Notes under the pieces: generated by a model
Seen by the model: only the letters and a program-made list of their open reading frames with translations
What the model was told of the DNA's origin: nothing
Database searches by the model: none
NCBI GenBank assembly: GCA_903953065.1
Contig: CAJBIG010000244.1
Span: 1-11,703, forward strand
Direction: 5' to 3'
DNA from: an uncultured Solirubrobacterales bacterium
Lineage (GTDB): Bacteria; Actinomycetota; Thermoleophilia; Solirubrobacterales; Solirubrobacteraceae
Length of the DNA stretch: 11,703 bases
Part shown: positions 1-7,193 of the stretch, one piece after another
Layout of the letters: each line of letters begins with the position of its first letter
Numbering within the stretch: the stretch's first letter is position 1
Translations under genes and position numbers: made by a program

Positions 1-791
1 TAGCGCATCAGCTTCAGTGTGTCGGCGTTGCGCGCCGCTTCGCTCGGCTCGCCCATCACGACGCTGATCAGCTCAGCACCGTTGCGGCTGGCGCCGCCAA
101 CCAACAGGTATCCGGCGCCGGCGGTGTGACCGGTTTTGATCCCGTTCATCCACGGAACCGAGCCAATTAACGTGTTGCGGTTGTAGACGGTGCGGCTGCG
201 ATAACCACTGCGCAGCTTGGCCTGCGAGCGGTCAACGAGCTGGCGCGCGAACCGGTCCTCCCTCAGCAGCGTGCCGAGCGTGGCGAGATCGCGAGCGGTC
301 GAATAGTTGCCGCGGCCATCGAGCCCGTCGGGATTGGAGAAGCGCGTTCGACTCATTCCTGCACGTTTTGCGCGCGCGTTCATCATCCGCACGAAGCCGC
401 GCTGCGAGCCGCCGACATCGATCGCGATCGAAACGGCCGCTTCGTTGGCGCTCGCGAGCAGCAGCGCGCGCAACATGTCAGCGCTCGTCAGTCGCTCTCC
501 GGGGATCAGACCCGCCGTCGACTCGCCGGCGCCGGGGCTGTAGTTGGCAACCCTGACCCGGTGCCTAAGCGAGCGTCGCTCGAGCAGCAGCAGCGCCGTC
601 ATCATCTTCGTCGTCGATGCGATCTCGCGGCGCTTGTAAGGGTTGCGCGCGTAGATGATCTCGCCGCTCGATGGCTCAATCAGGATTGCCGAAGGAGCCG
701 ACAGCGATGGCCGACCCTGCGCCTCGGCGGCGGCCGCAGGCGCGAGCATGAGCAACGCCAAAAGCGCGCCCACGCGAATCAAACCGGTCAC
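1..791 (-). CDS. D-alanyl-D-alanine carboxypeptidase, peptidase S11 family (partial, C-terminus beyond left edge)
   Basis: Secreted penicillin-binding protein that removes the terminal D-alanine of peptidoglycan pentapeptides, setting how much cross-linking is possible. The 263 visible codons hold all three active-site motifs of the family: STTK at residues 59-62 (nucleophile Ser59, Lys62), SAN at 114-116 and KTG at 219-221, with the usual spacing. Residues 1-25 form a signal peptide: a short basic start, a Leu/Ala-rich core and an AEA-Q cleavage site. The GTG start is chosen because it overlaps the stop of the upstream LysM gene as GTGA and gives exactly this signal peptide. The end of the gene, where family members often have a C-terminal beta domain and sometimes a membrane anchor, lies outside the window. 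Last visible gene of a pyrF-LysM-carboxypeptidase set and probably translationally coupled to the LysM gene. Family assignment is firm; whether it is the main or an accessory carboxypeptidase cannot be told. Confidence 0.95.
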   Translation of the reverse strand, partial: MTGLIRVGALLALLMLAPAAAAEAQGRPSLSAPSAILIEPSSGEIIYARNPYKRREIASTTKMMTALLLLERRSLRHRVRVANYSPGAGESTAGLIPGERLTSADMLRALLLASANEAAVSIAIDVGGSQRGFVRMMNARAKRAGMSRTRFSNPDGLDGRGNYSTARDLATLGTLLREDRFARQLVDRSQAKLRSGYRSRTVYNRNTLIGSVPWMNGIKTGHTAGAGYLLVGGASRNGAELISVVMGEPSEAARNADTLKLMR

Positions 792-1102
792 GACCTCAGA
801 CGGAGCCGCTGGCCTGGTTGAAGCGCCTGTGTGTCGAGCCCGGGGTTTAGCTGCTGGAGAGTTTCGACCGGTACTCCGGTCTCTATTGAGATCGCCGTCA
901 GAGTGTCGCCGCTGCGCACCGTGTAGAAGCGCGCTCCGGTCGTCTTGACAGCGGTCTTTGTCGTCGAAGCGTTCGTCGGAGCGGGGTCCGCGCTGCCAGA
1001 CGATGAGCCGCCGCCGCTGGCAAGAATCAGCACCGTGACGAGAGCCGCGAGAAGCAGTGCGAGCGGAGCCAACCAACGGGAGGGTTGAGATTTCGACGCC
1101 AT
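788..1102 (-). CDS. Membrane-anchored LysM domain protein
   Basis: Small envelope protein of 104 residues with a short basic N-terminus, one membrane helix at about residues 10-29 (Leu/Ala/Val-rich), a Gly/Ser/Thr/Ala-rich linker and a C-terminal LysM domain at about 58-103. The LysM signature is clear: YTVRSGDTLTAIS at the start and a closing GQRLRL. LysM binds N-acetylglucosamine in peptidoglycan, so the protein should sit on the outer face of the membrane holding the wall. The ATG at 1102 is preferred; a TTG at 1135 would add 11 residues, but its GGAG touches the start codon. The gene begins 72 bases after pyrF and its stop overlaps the start of the carboxypeptidase by four bases, which suggests a joint role, perhaps placing or assisting that enzyme at the wall (inference). 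No catalytic domain is visible. Confidence 0.88.
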   Translation of the reverse strand: MASKSQPSRWLAPLALLLAALVTVLILASGGGSSSGSADPAPTNASTTKTAVKTTGARFYTVRSGDTLTAISIETGVPVETLQQLNPGLDTQALQPGQRLRLRS

Positions 1103-1174
1103 CTTGATCTGAAGGATACGGGCGCTTGGCAGCAACTCCAGCGATTGGCGTTACCGGGCGCAAAGTTGCAGCGC

Positions 1175-2092
1175 TCAGCCTTCTGCGCCGAGCGCCCAAG
1201 CAGAATCCCGCAGCGATTCAGCCTGCGCGCGAGCCGCGTCGGCAGGGGCGCCGCCATGCTCTTCAAACGCGAACACGATCGAGCGCGAAGCGCTGACAAG
1301 CCCGCCTGCACGGCCAGGCGCGAAAGCCGGCGCAAGATTCTCCACCTTGCCGCCCTGCGCACCGATACCTGGCAGCAGAAAGATCGTCCGCGGCATTAGC
1401 TCGCGCATCCGCGCAACGTGCTGCGGCGCCGTCGCACCGACGACCGCGCCAACGTCGGAGAGCTCGCCGTCGCTGCCCAACTGATCGACGGCCTGCGCCA
1501 CGCGCTCCCAGAGCGTGCCGCCGTCGGCCAACTCCAAGTCTTCGAAATCGGCTGCGCCAGGATTGGAAGTTCGCACCAGAACAAAGACGCCAGCGTTGTT
1601 CGCACGGGCACCCCCGATCAGCGCGTTCAGCGTGTCGATCCCCATATAAGGGTTCGCCGTGAAAGCATCGGCGCCCAATCCGGCGACCGGCCCAAACGGC
1701 GTATCGGTCGAGCCCGTCAGCGACTCGCTGTAGGCAGCAGCACTCACGTCGATGTCGCCGCGCTTCCCGTCGGCGAGCACCAACAGTCCTGCCGCCTTGG
1801 CATAGCCGACAACTGAGCCCAGTGCCTCACGCCCGGGAGCGCCGAGCCGTTCGAAGCACGCGAGCTGCGGCTTGACGGCGACGCATGCCGGTCCGGCGGC
1901 GTCGATTAGCGCGCAGCAGTGCGCCTCAACCGCGCTTGCAGCTTGATCGGCCACGCTCTCCCCCGTCGCCGTGGCCTGCGGCCAGAGCCGCGAGGGGTCG
2001 GGGTCAAGCCCAAGCACGATCTGCGATTGCCGCTGCTCAACTGCCGCTGACAGCCGCGCCCCGAAACCGCTGCTGCTGCTTAGAGTCGACAC
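1175..2092 (-). CDS. pyrF: Orotidine 5'-phosphate decarboxylase (type 2)
   Basis: Decarboxylates orotidine 5'-phosphate to UMP, the last step of de novo pyrimidine synthesis, in the cytoplasm. The TIM-barrel signature is complete: LGLDPDP at 27-33, AVKPQ at 72-76, the catalytic Asp-x-Lys-x-x-Asp as ADGKRGDI at 107-114, TANPYMG at 145-151, and the phosphate-binding PGIGAQGG at 241-248 followed by SASRSI. The layout and 305-residue length fit the longer bacterial type 2 (subfamily 2) enzymes rather than the roughly 230-residue E. coli type. The start is a GTG with no Shine-Dalgarno sequence before it, so the message may be leaderless. No other pyr gene is in the window; instead it leads two envelope genes (LysM protein and carboxypeptidase), an unusual setting for pyrF. 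Confidence 0.96.
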   Translation of the reverse strand: MSTLSSSSGFGARLSAAVEQRQSQIVLGLDPDPSRLWPQATATGESVADQAASAVEAHCCALIDAAGPACVAVKPQLACFERLGAPGREALGSVVGYAKAAGLLVLADGKRGDIDVSAAAYSESLTGSTDTPFGPVAGLGADAFTANPYMGIDTLNALIGGARANNAGVFVLVRTSNPGAADFEDLELADGGTLWERVAQAVDQLGSDGELSDVGAVVGATAPQHVARMRELMPRTIFLLPGIGAQGGKVENLAPAFAPGRAGGLVSASRSIVFAFEEHGGAPADAARAQAESLRDSAWALGAEG

Positions 2093-2130
2093 AGTTTGAA
2101 GCTAGCAACGCAATTGGACGGTGCCTAGCG
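2093..2130 (-). promoter_or_regulatory. Possible leaderless promoter of pyrF
   Basis: Reading the minus strand towards the GTG of pyrF there is TAGGCA, 17 bases, then TAGCTT, then only six bases before the start codon. TAGGCA matches four of six positions of a -35 TTGACA and TAGCTT three of six of a -10 TATAAT, including the key TA...T. This spacing would start the transcript at or next to the GTG, which fits the missing ribosome binding site. The matches are weak, so this is a suggestion only. Confidence 0.25.
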
Positions 2131-2167
2131 CAGCGGGACCGTCGGATCGAACTGGCAGGATTGCCGA

Positions 2168-2308
2168 ATGCCGCTGGCTCGAATCAGTTGGGGAATTGTC
2201 GTTCTGATCTGTGTGATCGGCGTCGCCATCTTGATGATCGCCGGATACCAGGGCTACGCAGCACTGTCGCTGGCAGTCGGTGTTGCTGCCGCGATCAACC
2301 TGACTTGA
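2168..2308 (+). CDS. Small two-helix membrane protein, 46 residues
   Basis: A gene too short for most gene finders. It runs from ATG at 2168 to TGA at 2306-2308 and is preceded by an AGGA ribosome binding site seven bases upstream, better than that of most genes here. The product starts MPLARISWG, followed by a very hydrophobic helix (about residues 9-26), a short GYQGY turn, and a second Ala/Val/Leu-rich helix (about 31-45) ending in INLT. It is therefore almost certainly an integral membrane protein with a two-helix hairpin. It lies alone on the plus strand between pyrF (divergent) and the metal transporter (convergent), and its last 14 bases overlap the 3' end of the transporter. No known family is recognised and no function can be given. 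The main doubt is expression; the good ribosome binding site, intact frame and membrane-protein composition argue that it is real. Confidence 0.65.
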   Translation: MPLARISWGIVVLICVIGVAILMIAGYQGYAALSLAVGVAAAINLT

Positions 2309-3695
2309 CCGGCGCAGCCGGTTCGGTGTGGACGACAACGTCGACGATTTCGCCGTCGTGTTCGCGGATAGCGGCCTCGATCGTAGTCGCGGCCGCGTGA
2401 GCCTCTGCCAGCGTCTGCCCGCCGTCCAGGGCCACGGTGACAAGCGCCACGATGCCACGCGGCTCGCGATGAACGCGTAGCTCGAGTGGCTCGCGGCCCG
2501 TCAGTTCGAAAACTATTCGTGCAACTTCGCGGTGCAGCTCCGCCGATTCCTCGCTGGCCTCTATCGGCGCCTGCAACGAGGGCTCCAGCGGCTCGATGTG
2601 AACGTGAACGGCGTCAACCTCGGGCGCGGCCGAACGGATCGCCTCCTCTACACCGTCGATCGCGGCGTGAGCTTCGGCGAGCGATTGGCCGGCCGGCAGC
2701 TTGACGTGCAGGCTGAGATCGGAGCGGCCGTCGATGCTGACAATCCGCACGTTGTGAACTTCGCGCACTTCGTGGGCCGAGAGCGCAGCGCCGGTTACCC
2801 GCTCGCGCAGCTCCGCTCCTTCGCGCGGTTCGATGTGAATCGTGATGTCGCTGCCGGCAATCCGTTCGTGCAGCGCCGCTTCAACGCGGTCTGCCAGGTC
2901 ATGCCCTTGTTGGACCGGTGCGTCCGCTTCAACCTCGAGCACCCCGTCAACGAAGGTCGTGCCCCCAGCCTCACGGACTCGCAGGCGGCGAATTTCGACA
3001 GGCGGCTCGACGCTCTCGATCGCCTCCTGCGCGATTTTGACGAGCCCTACCGGTGCCTGATCCATCAGCGAGCCAACGTTGCTGCGGATCAGCGTGACAG
3101 CGGCACCGATGACGAGCACGGCGACGATCAGCGCCGCGATCGAGTCTGCGTCGGCGACCCCGGAGCGCACCATCAAGAGGCCAACAAGTACGGCCAGCGT
3201 GCCCGCAAAATCGGAAGCGAAGTGAAGCGCGTTTGCGCCGAGAGCCGCACTTGAAAAGGCGCGCGCTCCCCGCCAGGACACCACCGTGCGGACGCTGTCT
3301 ACGACCAGCACGACGGCGATTACGGCGAAGACCCACCAACCGGTTTCAACCGGGTGCGACTCTGAGCTCGCTATTCGGGAAACCGACTCGAAGATGATCA
3401 CGCCGCTGACGACGATCAAGAAGGCGCCCTCAGCCAGCGCCGCGAGATGCTCCGCCTTGCGGTGCCCGTAGGTGTGGCTGCTGTCGGCCGGCCTGTCGGA
3501 GACGCGGATTGCAAAGAAAGTCAGAACGGCGGAGCCAAAATCGGTCGCCGAGTGGGCAGCTTCTGCCAGGAGGCCGAGCGAACCACTGGCCAAGCCGGCA
3601 CCCAGCTTGAGGACAACGAGGAAGCCGGCGGCCGCAACGGAGGACAGCGCCGTGCGTTGCTGCGGCGTTACTGAGCTGTCGACCTCGGTACTCAT
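2295..3695 (-). CDS. Cation diffusion facilitator (zinc/metal efflux transporter) with three tandem C-terminal dimerisation-type domains
   Basis: Inner-membrane proton/metal antiporter exporting divalent cations, probably Zn2+ and perhaps Cd2+, Fe2+ or Mn2+. Six membrane helices fill about residues 15-205. The metal site is the paired HxxxD motif: HSATD at 48-52 in helix 2 and HFASD at 158-162 in helix 5. His in the first site instead of Asp resembles the zinc-selective ZnT-type members. YGHRKAEHLAAL (76-87) follows helix 2 as usual. The protein has 466 residues against about 300 for ordinary family members; the surplus is a tail of three similar cytoplasmic alpha/beta domains (about 225-290, 298-369, 386-459), each ending in an H-x-E-P-like strand. 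Its ATG overlaps the rdgB stop (ATGA), placing it last in the murI-rph-rdgB operon. The transporter family is certain, the metal inferred. Confidence 0.93.
   Translation of the reverse strand: MSTEVDSSVTPQQRTALSSVAAAGFLVVLKLGAGLASGSLGLLAEAAHSATDFGSAVLTFFAIRVSDRPADSSHTYGHRKAEHLAALAEGAFLIVVSGVIIFESVSRIASSESHPVETGWWVFAVIAVVLVVDSVRTVVSWRGARAFSSAALGANALHFASDFAGTLAVLVGLLMVRSGVADADSIAALIVAVLVIGAAVTLIRSNVGSLMDQAPVGLVKIAQEAIESVEPPVEIRRLRVREAGGTTFVDGVLEVEADAPVQQGHDLADRVEAALHERIAGSDITIHIEPREGAELRERVTGAALSAHEVREVHNVRIVSIDGRSDLSLHVKLPAGQSLAEAHAAIDGVEEAIRSAAPEVDAVHVHIEPLEPSLQAPIEASEESAELHREVARIVFELTGREPLELRVHREPRGIVALVTVALDGGQTLAEAHAAATTIEAAIREHDGEIVDVVVHTEPAAPVKSG
2319..3023 (-). repeat. Triplicated C-terminal domain inside the metal transporter
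   Basis: Three protein-level repeats lie in the tail of the transporter: residues 225-290 (DNA about 3023-2826), 298-369 (2804-2589) and 386-459 (2540-2319). Units 2 and 3 share GQSLAEAHAA versus GQTLAEAHAA and end in VHVHIEP versus VVVHTEP. Unit 1 is more diverged, with HDLADRVEAAL and ending ITIHIEP. Each fits the beta-alpha-beta-beta-alpha-beta plan of the cytoplasmic dimerisation domain (ZT_dimer) of cation diffusion facilitators, so the tail looks like repeated duplication of that domain. Confidence 0.75.
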
Positions 3696-4261
3696 TGGCG
3701 GCCCAGCAACAGGCTCAATTCGCGCACCGCGTTTCCGCGGTGACTAATGAGATCTTTCTCGTCGCCGGTCAGCTCTGCCATCGTGCGCCCCGGGGCGTCG
3801 ATCGGCTCGAAGGCCGGGTCGTATCCGAAGCCTCCGCTGCCTCGCGGCTCAGCGGCGCGGATCCCATTGCAGCGACCTTCGACCGTGGTTTCAGTGTTGT
3901 TGCGCGGGTCGCAGTAAGCGATCACGCAGACGTATTCAAGGCGATCGCCCGGCTCGGTCTTATCGATCAGCAGCTGCAGGTTCGCGGCATCATCGCACTG
4001 CTCGCCAGCCCAGCGGGCGGAAAGAATTCCAGGCGCACCTCCGAGTGATTCGACACAGATGCCGGAGTCGTCGGCAATCGTCGGCCCACCGCTGATCGCG
4101 GCGCCCGCGCGAGCCTTGATCAGCGCGTTGGCGGCAAAGCTGTCGCCGTCTTCGGTCGGCGCCGCGCTCCCGGCTGGCAGCCCGACGATCTCGTAAGCGC
4201 TAAGCAGCCGCGCAAACTCGCTCACTTTGTGCTCGTTGTGGGTGGCGAGCGTAAGGCGCAT
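3692..4261 (-). CDS. rdgB: XTP/dITP diphosphatase (non-canonical purine NTP pyrophosphatase, RdgB/HAM1 family)
   Basis: House-cleaning enzyme that hydrolyses ITP, dITP and XTP to the monophosphates plus pyrophosphate, keeping deaminated purines out of DNA and RNA; cytoplasmic and Mg2+-dependent. The 189 residues are family length. Visible signatures are the N-terminal substrate loop THNEHKVSEF (7-16), the metal/catalytic ADDSG (63-67), GGFGYDPAF (143-151) and the base-binding SHRGNAV (173-179). The ATG at 4261 begins MRLTLATHNEHK, exactly at the expected first beta strand. It starts five bases after the rph stop and its own stop overlaps the start of the metal transporter. The rph-rdgB order is common in bacteria, linking RNA 3'-end trimming and nucleotide pool cleaning in one transcript. 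Confidence 0.97.
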   Translation of the reverse strand: MRLTLATHNEHKVSEFARLLSAYEIVGLPAGSAAPTEDGDSFAANALIKARAGAAISGGPTIADDSGICVESLGGAPGILSARWAGEQCDDAANLQLLIDKTEPGDRLEYVCVIAYCDPRNNTETTVEGRCNGIRAAEPRGSGGFGYDPAFEPIDAPGRTMAELTGDEKDLISHRGNAVRELSLLLGRQ

Positions 4262-4266
4262 CGACC

Positions 4267-5004
4267 TCAGCGGCTGCCGGCCGCGATTGCGACGTCCTGA
4301 GCCGCCCGCAGCTGCTCAATCCCGCCGGCAGCAAGCACTAGGAGATCATCCAGATGAGTCCGCTGCAGAGCGGTCTTCTCCGCTGTCGCCTGAACCTCGA
4401 TCAGTCCACCGTCGCCTGTCATCACGACATTGGCATCGACCTCGGCACCGGAATCTTCGATGTAGTTGAGGTCCAGCAGCGGCGTTTCGCCGACTATCCC
4501 GCAGGAGACCGCAGCGACCTCACCGCTTAGGGGAATGCTTGCAAGCCTGCCCTCGGCGACGAGCCGTTGAACGCCCAACGCCAGCGCTACGTAAGCACCG
4601 GTGATCGACGCGCAGCGCGTGCCTCCGTCGGCCTCGAGAACGTCGCAGTCGAGGTTGATCGTCATCTCGCCCAGTGCTTCGTAATCGATCACTCCGCGGA
4701 CAGAGCGCCCGATCAGCCGTTGGATCTCAACCGTGCGCCCGTCGAGCCGCCCCTTGTTGATGTCGCGCGGCTTGCGCTCCCCGGTTGAGGCCGGAAGCAT
4801 TCCGTATTCCGCCGTCAGCCAGCCGAGCCCCTTGCCGGCACGCCAGCGGGGCACACCCTCCTCAATCGACGCTGTGCAGATGACGCGGGTTCCGCCGCAG
4901 CTGATCAGCGCCGAACCGGTCGCGGTGCTTACGAAGCCTGGCTCGATTGTGACCGGTCGAAGCTCGTCCGCGCTGCGGCCATCAGGGCGTTCGTAGTTGC
5001 TCAT
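4267..5004 (-). CDS. rph: Ribonuclease PH
   Basis: Phosphorolytic 3'-5' exoribonuclease that trims tRNA and other RNA 3' ends, releasing nucleoside diphosphates; works as a cytoplasmic hexamer ring. The 245-residue length is typical and the signatures are complete: GWLTAEYGMLPAST at 61-74, RTVEIQRLIGRSVR at 90-103, and the phosphate-binding/catalytic stretch DCDVLEADGGTRCASITGAY at 119-138 containing the GTR of the active site. C-terminal residues 189-217 keep the acidic EVDAN and GDGGLIEVQATAE motifs. The ATG start (5004) overlaps the stop of murI, so the pair is probably translationally coupled. No truncation of the kind known from E. coli K-12 rph is present. Confidence 0.97.
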   Translation of the reverse strand: MSNYERPDGRSADELRPVTIEPGFVSTATGSALISCGGTRVICTASIEEGVPRWRAGKGLGWLTAEYGMLPASTGERKPRDINKGRLDGRTVEIQRLIGRSVRGVIDYEALGEMTINLDCDVLEADGGTRCASITGAYVALALGVQRLVAEGRLASIPLSGEVAAVSCGIVGETPLLDLNYIEDSGAEVDANVVMTGDGGLIEVQATAEKTALQRTHLDDLLVLAAGGIEQLRAAQDVAIAAGSR

Positions 5005-5849
5005 GCGATCACTCCTTCGTGAAGGGTTACCTGCTCGACCGGGCCGAGCGGGAGCTGCAGAAAACGTGTGCCGATCGCCGCGAATGCTTCGGGGTCGCCG
5101 GTCGAGAGGAAGCGGTAGCTGCCTTCCGACCGATCGGGATTGGCTAGGTCGCGCGCACCGAGCACGTGCTCGACCTGGCGCGCAAGTGCCACACCCGAGG
5201 TGACGATCCGGACATCTCGGCCGAGCATCCGCTGCAGAATCGGACTGAGCAGCGGGTAATGGGTACAGCCTAGAATCACGGTGTCAACGCGAGCCTCGCG
5301 GAGCGGCTCGATGTAGCCGCGAACTAGATCGACGACCCTGTCGTCGAAGGTGGAACCGGATTGAATCAGCGGCGCCAGTTCCTGCGCCGCAACTGAGACC
5401 AAGGTTACGTGTGGATCGGCGACGCGGATCGCTTCGTCGTAGGCACCGCTGGCGACTGTTGCGTTGGTCGCAAGCAGGCCGATCCGTCCATTATTGGTTG
5501 TCGCGACAGCTTGGATCGCCTCGGGGCGGACGACGCCGAGCACCTCGACGCCGAGCGTCGTCTGGCGCATTCGCTGCTGCAGCACCGGCAGCGCCGCCGA
5601 AGTCGCCGAGTTGCAGGCAACCACGAGCAGCTTTGCGTTACGCGCCAGCAGCTCTTCGGCGATCTCCAAACTGAAGTTGGCAAGCTCGTCTGGCGTTCTC
5701 TCCCCGTAAGGGAAACGGGCCGTATCGCCGAGGTAGATGTAATCCTCAGCAGGCAGGTTGACGAGCAGTTCGTGAAGCACTGTGAGGCCGCCGACTCCAG
5801 AGTCGAAGACGGCAATCGGCCGCTCGCGCGGGTCCCTAATCGTGGCCAT
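5001..5849 (-). CDS. murI: Glutamate racemase
   Basis: Cofactor-independent racemase making D-glutamate for the peptidoglycan stem peptide. The two catalytic cysteines are present: Cys79 in VACNSATS and Cys195 in LGCTHYP. The N-terminal FDSGVGG (15-21) with Asp16/Ser17 and YLGDTARFPYG (39-49) are the other hallmark segments. At 282 residues it has family length. The ATG at 5849 gives a short lead of about 11 residues before the first strand. It follows a small pilin gene by about 30 bases and its stop overlaps rph by three to four bases; murI with rph and rdgB is an order also seen in mycobacteria. A weak AGG just before the start is the only ribosome binding site visible. Confidence 0.97.
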   Translation of the reverse strand: MATIRDPRERPIAVFDSGVGGLTVLHELLVNLPAEDYIYLGDTARFPYGERTPDELANFSLEIAEELLARNAKLLVVACNSATSAALPVLQQRMRQTTLGVEVLGVVRPEAIQAVATTNNGRIGLLATNATVASGAYDEAIRVADPHVTLVSVAAQELAPLIQSGSTFDDRVVDLVRGYIEPLREARVDTVILGCTHYPLLSPILQRMLGRDVRIVTSGVALARQVEHVLGARDLANPDRSEGSYRFLSTGDPEAFAAIGTRFLQLPLGPVEQVTLHEGVIA

Positions 5850-5879
5850 TGCCTGAGCATAGGGCTGAGCGCGCCCCGA

Positions 5880-6113
5880 CTACGGCTTCGCACTGCCGAC
5901 GCTGTCGATCGATTCCTTCAGCTTCGACACGACGGTCTGGGCGATCCCACCGCCCTTGAGCGACTTTCCGGCCACGATGACGCCTGCCAAGACTCCGGCT
6001 ACGAGCAGGATCAGCGCGACATACTCGACTGTTCCTTGCCCTGAGGAGGAGCTCAGCCGCACAGCGGCGCGGTGAAAAGTGGCGTGAATACGGCCCTGCA
6101 GGCGATAAGCCAT
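5880..6113 (-). CDS. Flp-like type IVb prepilin (small pilin), 77 residues
   Basis: Small secreted pilin precursor. Residues 1-25 are a basic leader ending in glycine, followed by QGTVEYVALILLVAG: the prepilin peptidase site G25/Q26 with the required glutamate at +5 (Glu30) and a Tyr after it, as in Flp/Tad pilins. A single hydrophobic helix spans about 31-49, and a short Lys/Ser-rich tail ends at residue 77, matching the 50-80-residue Flp class. The ATG at 6113 is chosen because AGGAG lies five to six bases upstream; the frame stays open further upstream, but that part overlaps the divergent glycosyltransferase and lacks a start with a binding site. It lies about 30 bases before murI and may share its promoter. 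No pilus assembly ATPase, TadB/C or prepilin peptidase gene is in the window, so its machinery must be elsewhere. A TadE-like pseudopilin is an alternative. Confidence 0.8.
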   Translation of the reverse strand: MAYRLQGRIHATFHRAAVRLSSSSGQGTVEYVALILLVAGVLAGVIVAGKSLKGGGIAQTVVSKLKESIDSVGSAKP

Positions 6114-6206
6114 TGGTGCTCCTAACGGTTTGGGGACGGCACAAACGGCAGCCTGCAGGGTGGCGTTGCGCGGATCCACCGCCACTACGTGGACAATCAG
6201 CATCAG

Positions 6207-7193
6207 ATGCGTGTTCTTATCGTCACCAACATGTGGCCTTCGGCCGAGCGGCCGGAGCTCGGCAGCTTCGTCCGTGACCAGCTCGAGGCCCTGCGTTCGC
6301 TCGAAGATCCAGAGCTGAACCTCGAATGCTTTGCCTTCGCTCCGGGCGGGTACGCAGCAGCAGCCCGTGATCTTCGTCGCGAATACGGCAAGCAACGCTT
6401 CGACGTCGTCCACGCTCACTTCGGCCTGACCGCCTGGCCTTCACTGGTAGTGCCGGCCGACGTTCACGGCCTGACGCTGCATGGCACCGACCTACGCCAT
6501 CGTCGCTCGCGGTTGATCACCCATGCCGCGCTGCCCTTCATCGACCTAGTCGGCGCTGCCAGCCCTGACCTGGCCAGCAGAGTGCCTGGATACCCAAAGC
6601 GCGCGGTTGAGGTTCTTCCCTGCGGCGTCGCCACCGACCGCTTTCGTCCGATCGACCGCCGGCAGGCGCGGGCCGAGCTTGGACTACAAGCCGACGGGCG
6701 CTACCTGCTCTTCCCAGCCGACCCGGCGCGCGCCGGCAAGCGTTTCGACCGCGCAGAGGCGATTGGCGCCCGCTGCGGCGCCAAGCTTCTGACACTCGGC
6801 TCGGTAGACCCGCAGCAGGTTCCGCTTTGGATCAACGCTGCCAATGCGGTCGTCGTCCCCTCCGAGAGCGAAGGCTTCGGCCTCGCGGTGCTCGAAGCGC
6901 TCGCGTGCGAAGTACCTGTCGTCTGCGCCCCAACAGGAGTTCACGATGCAGCAACGCGCGGGATCGATGGAGCAGACTGCCTCGCCTACAACGAGCATGC
7001 ATGGAGCGAGCTGCTTGAACTCAGCCTAGACGACGCCAACCGGCGGATCGTTTCACGCGAGCGGGCCGACCAGTTCAGCGCCAAGCGGATGGCAGAGCGG
7101 CTACTCGCCGCGTGGCGAACGCACCTAGGCAGCCCGCTAGACTCGGCCGCTGCGCGCAACGAGGAGAATGTAGAGGCGACACCATGGGATTGA
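6207..7193 (+). CDS. Glycosyltransferase, GT4 family (GT-B fold)
   Basis: Retaining sugar transferase using a nucleotide-sugar donor, probably in surface polysaccharide or glycolipid synthesis at the inner face of the membrane; the acceptor cannot be read. From the ATG at 6207 it has 328 residues. The N-terminal half begins MRVLIVTNMWPS with the typical ERPELGSFV loop, then DVVHAHFG (66-73) and LHGTDLR (91-97). The donor half has VLPCGVATDRFRP (136-148) and the family EX7E motif as PSESEGFGLAVLEAL (218-232; Glu222 and Glu230). A GTG at 6189 would add six residues; ATG is preferred because the first beta strand starts there. No Shine-Dalgarno is visible for either. It is slightly short for GT4 (usually 350-400), mainly in the linker regions. 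It diverges from the pilin gene and its last ten bases overlap the following zinc-ribbon gene, so the two are probably cotranscribed. Confidence 0.88.
   Translation: MRVLIVTNMWPSAERPELGSFVRDQLEALRSLEDPELNLECFAFAPGGYAAAARDLRREYGKQRFDVVHAHFGLTAWPSLVVPADVHGLTLHGTDLRHRRSRLITHAALPFIDLVGAASPDLASRVPGYPKRAVEVLPCGVATDRFRPIDRRQARAELGLQADGRYLLFPADPARAGKRFDRAEAIGARCGAKLLTLGSVDPQQVPLWINAANAVVVPSESEGFGLAVLEALACEVPVVCAPTGVHDAATRGIDGADCLAYNEHAWSELLELSLDDANRRIVSRERADQFSAKRMAERLLAAWRTHLGSPLDSAAARNEENVEATPWD

Noticed and set aside
1103..1135. TTG start at 1135 for the LysM protein
   Set aside because: Its GGAG directly abuts the start codon, leaving no spacing, and the added residues do not improve the membrane anchor. 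ATG at 1102 gives the usual short basic start.
6114..6419. N-terminal extension of the pilin gene upstream of 6113
   Set aside because: The frame is open but overlaps the glycosyltransferase gene, would destroy the prepilin leader, and lacks a start with a ribosome binding site. ATG at 6113 has AGGAG.
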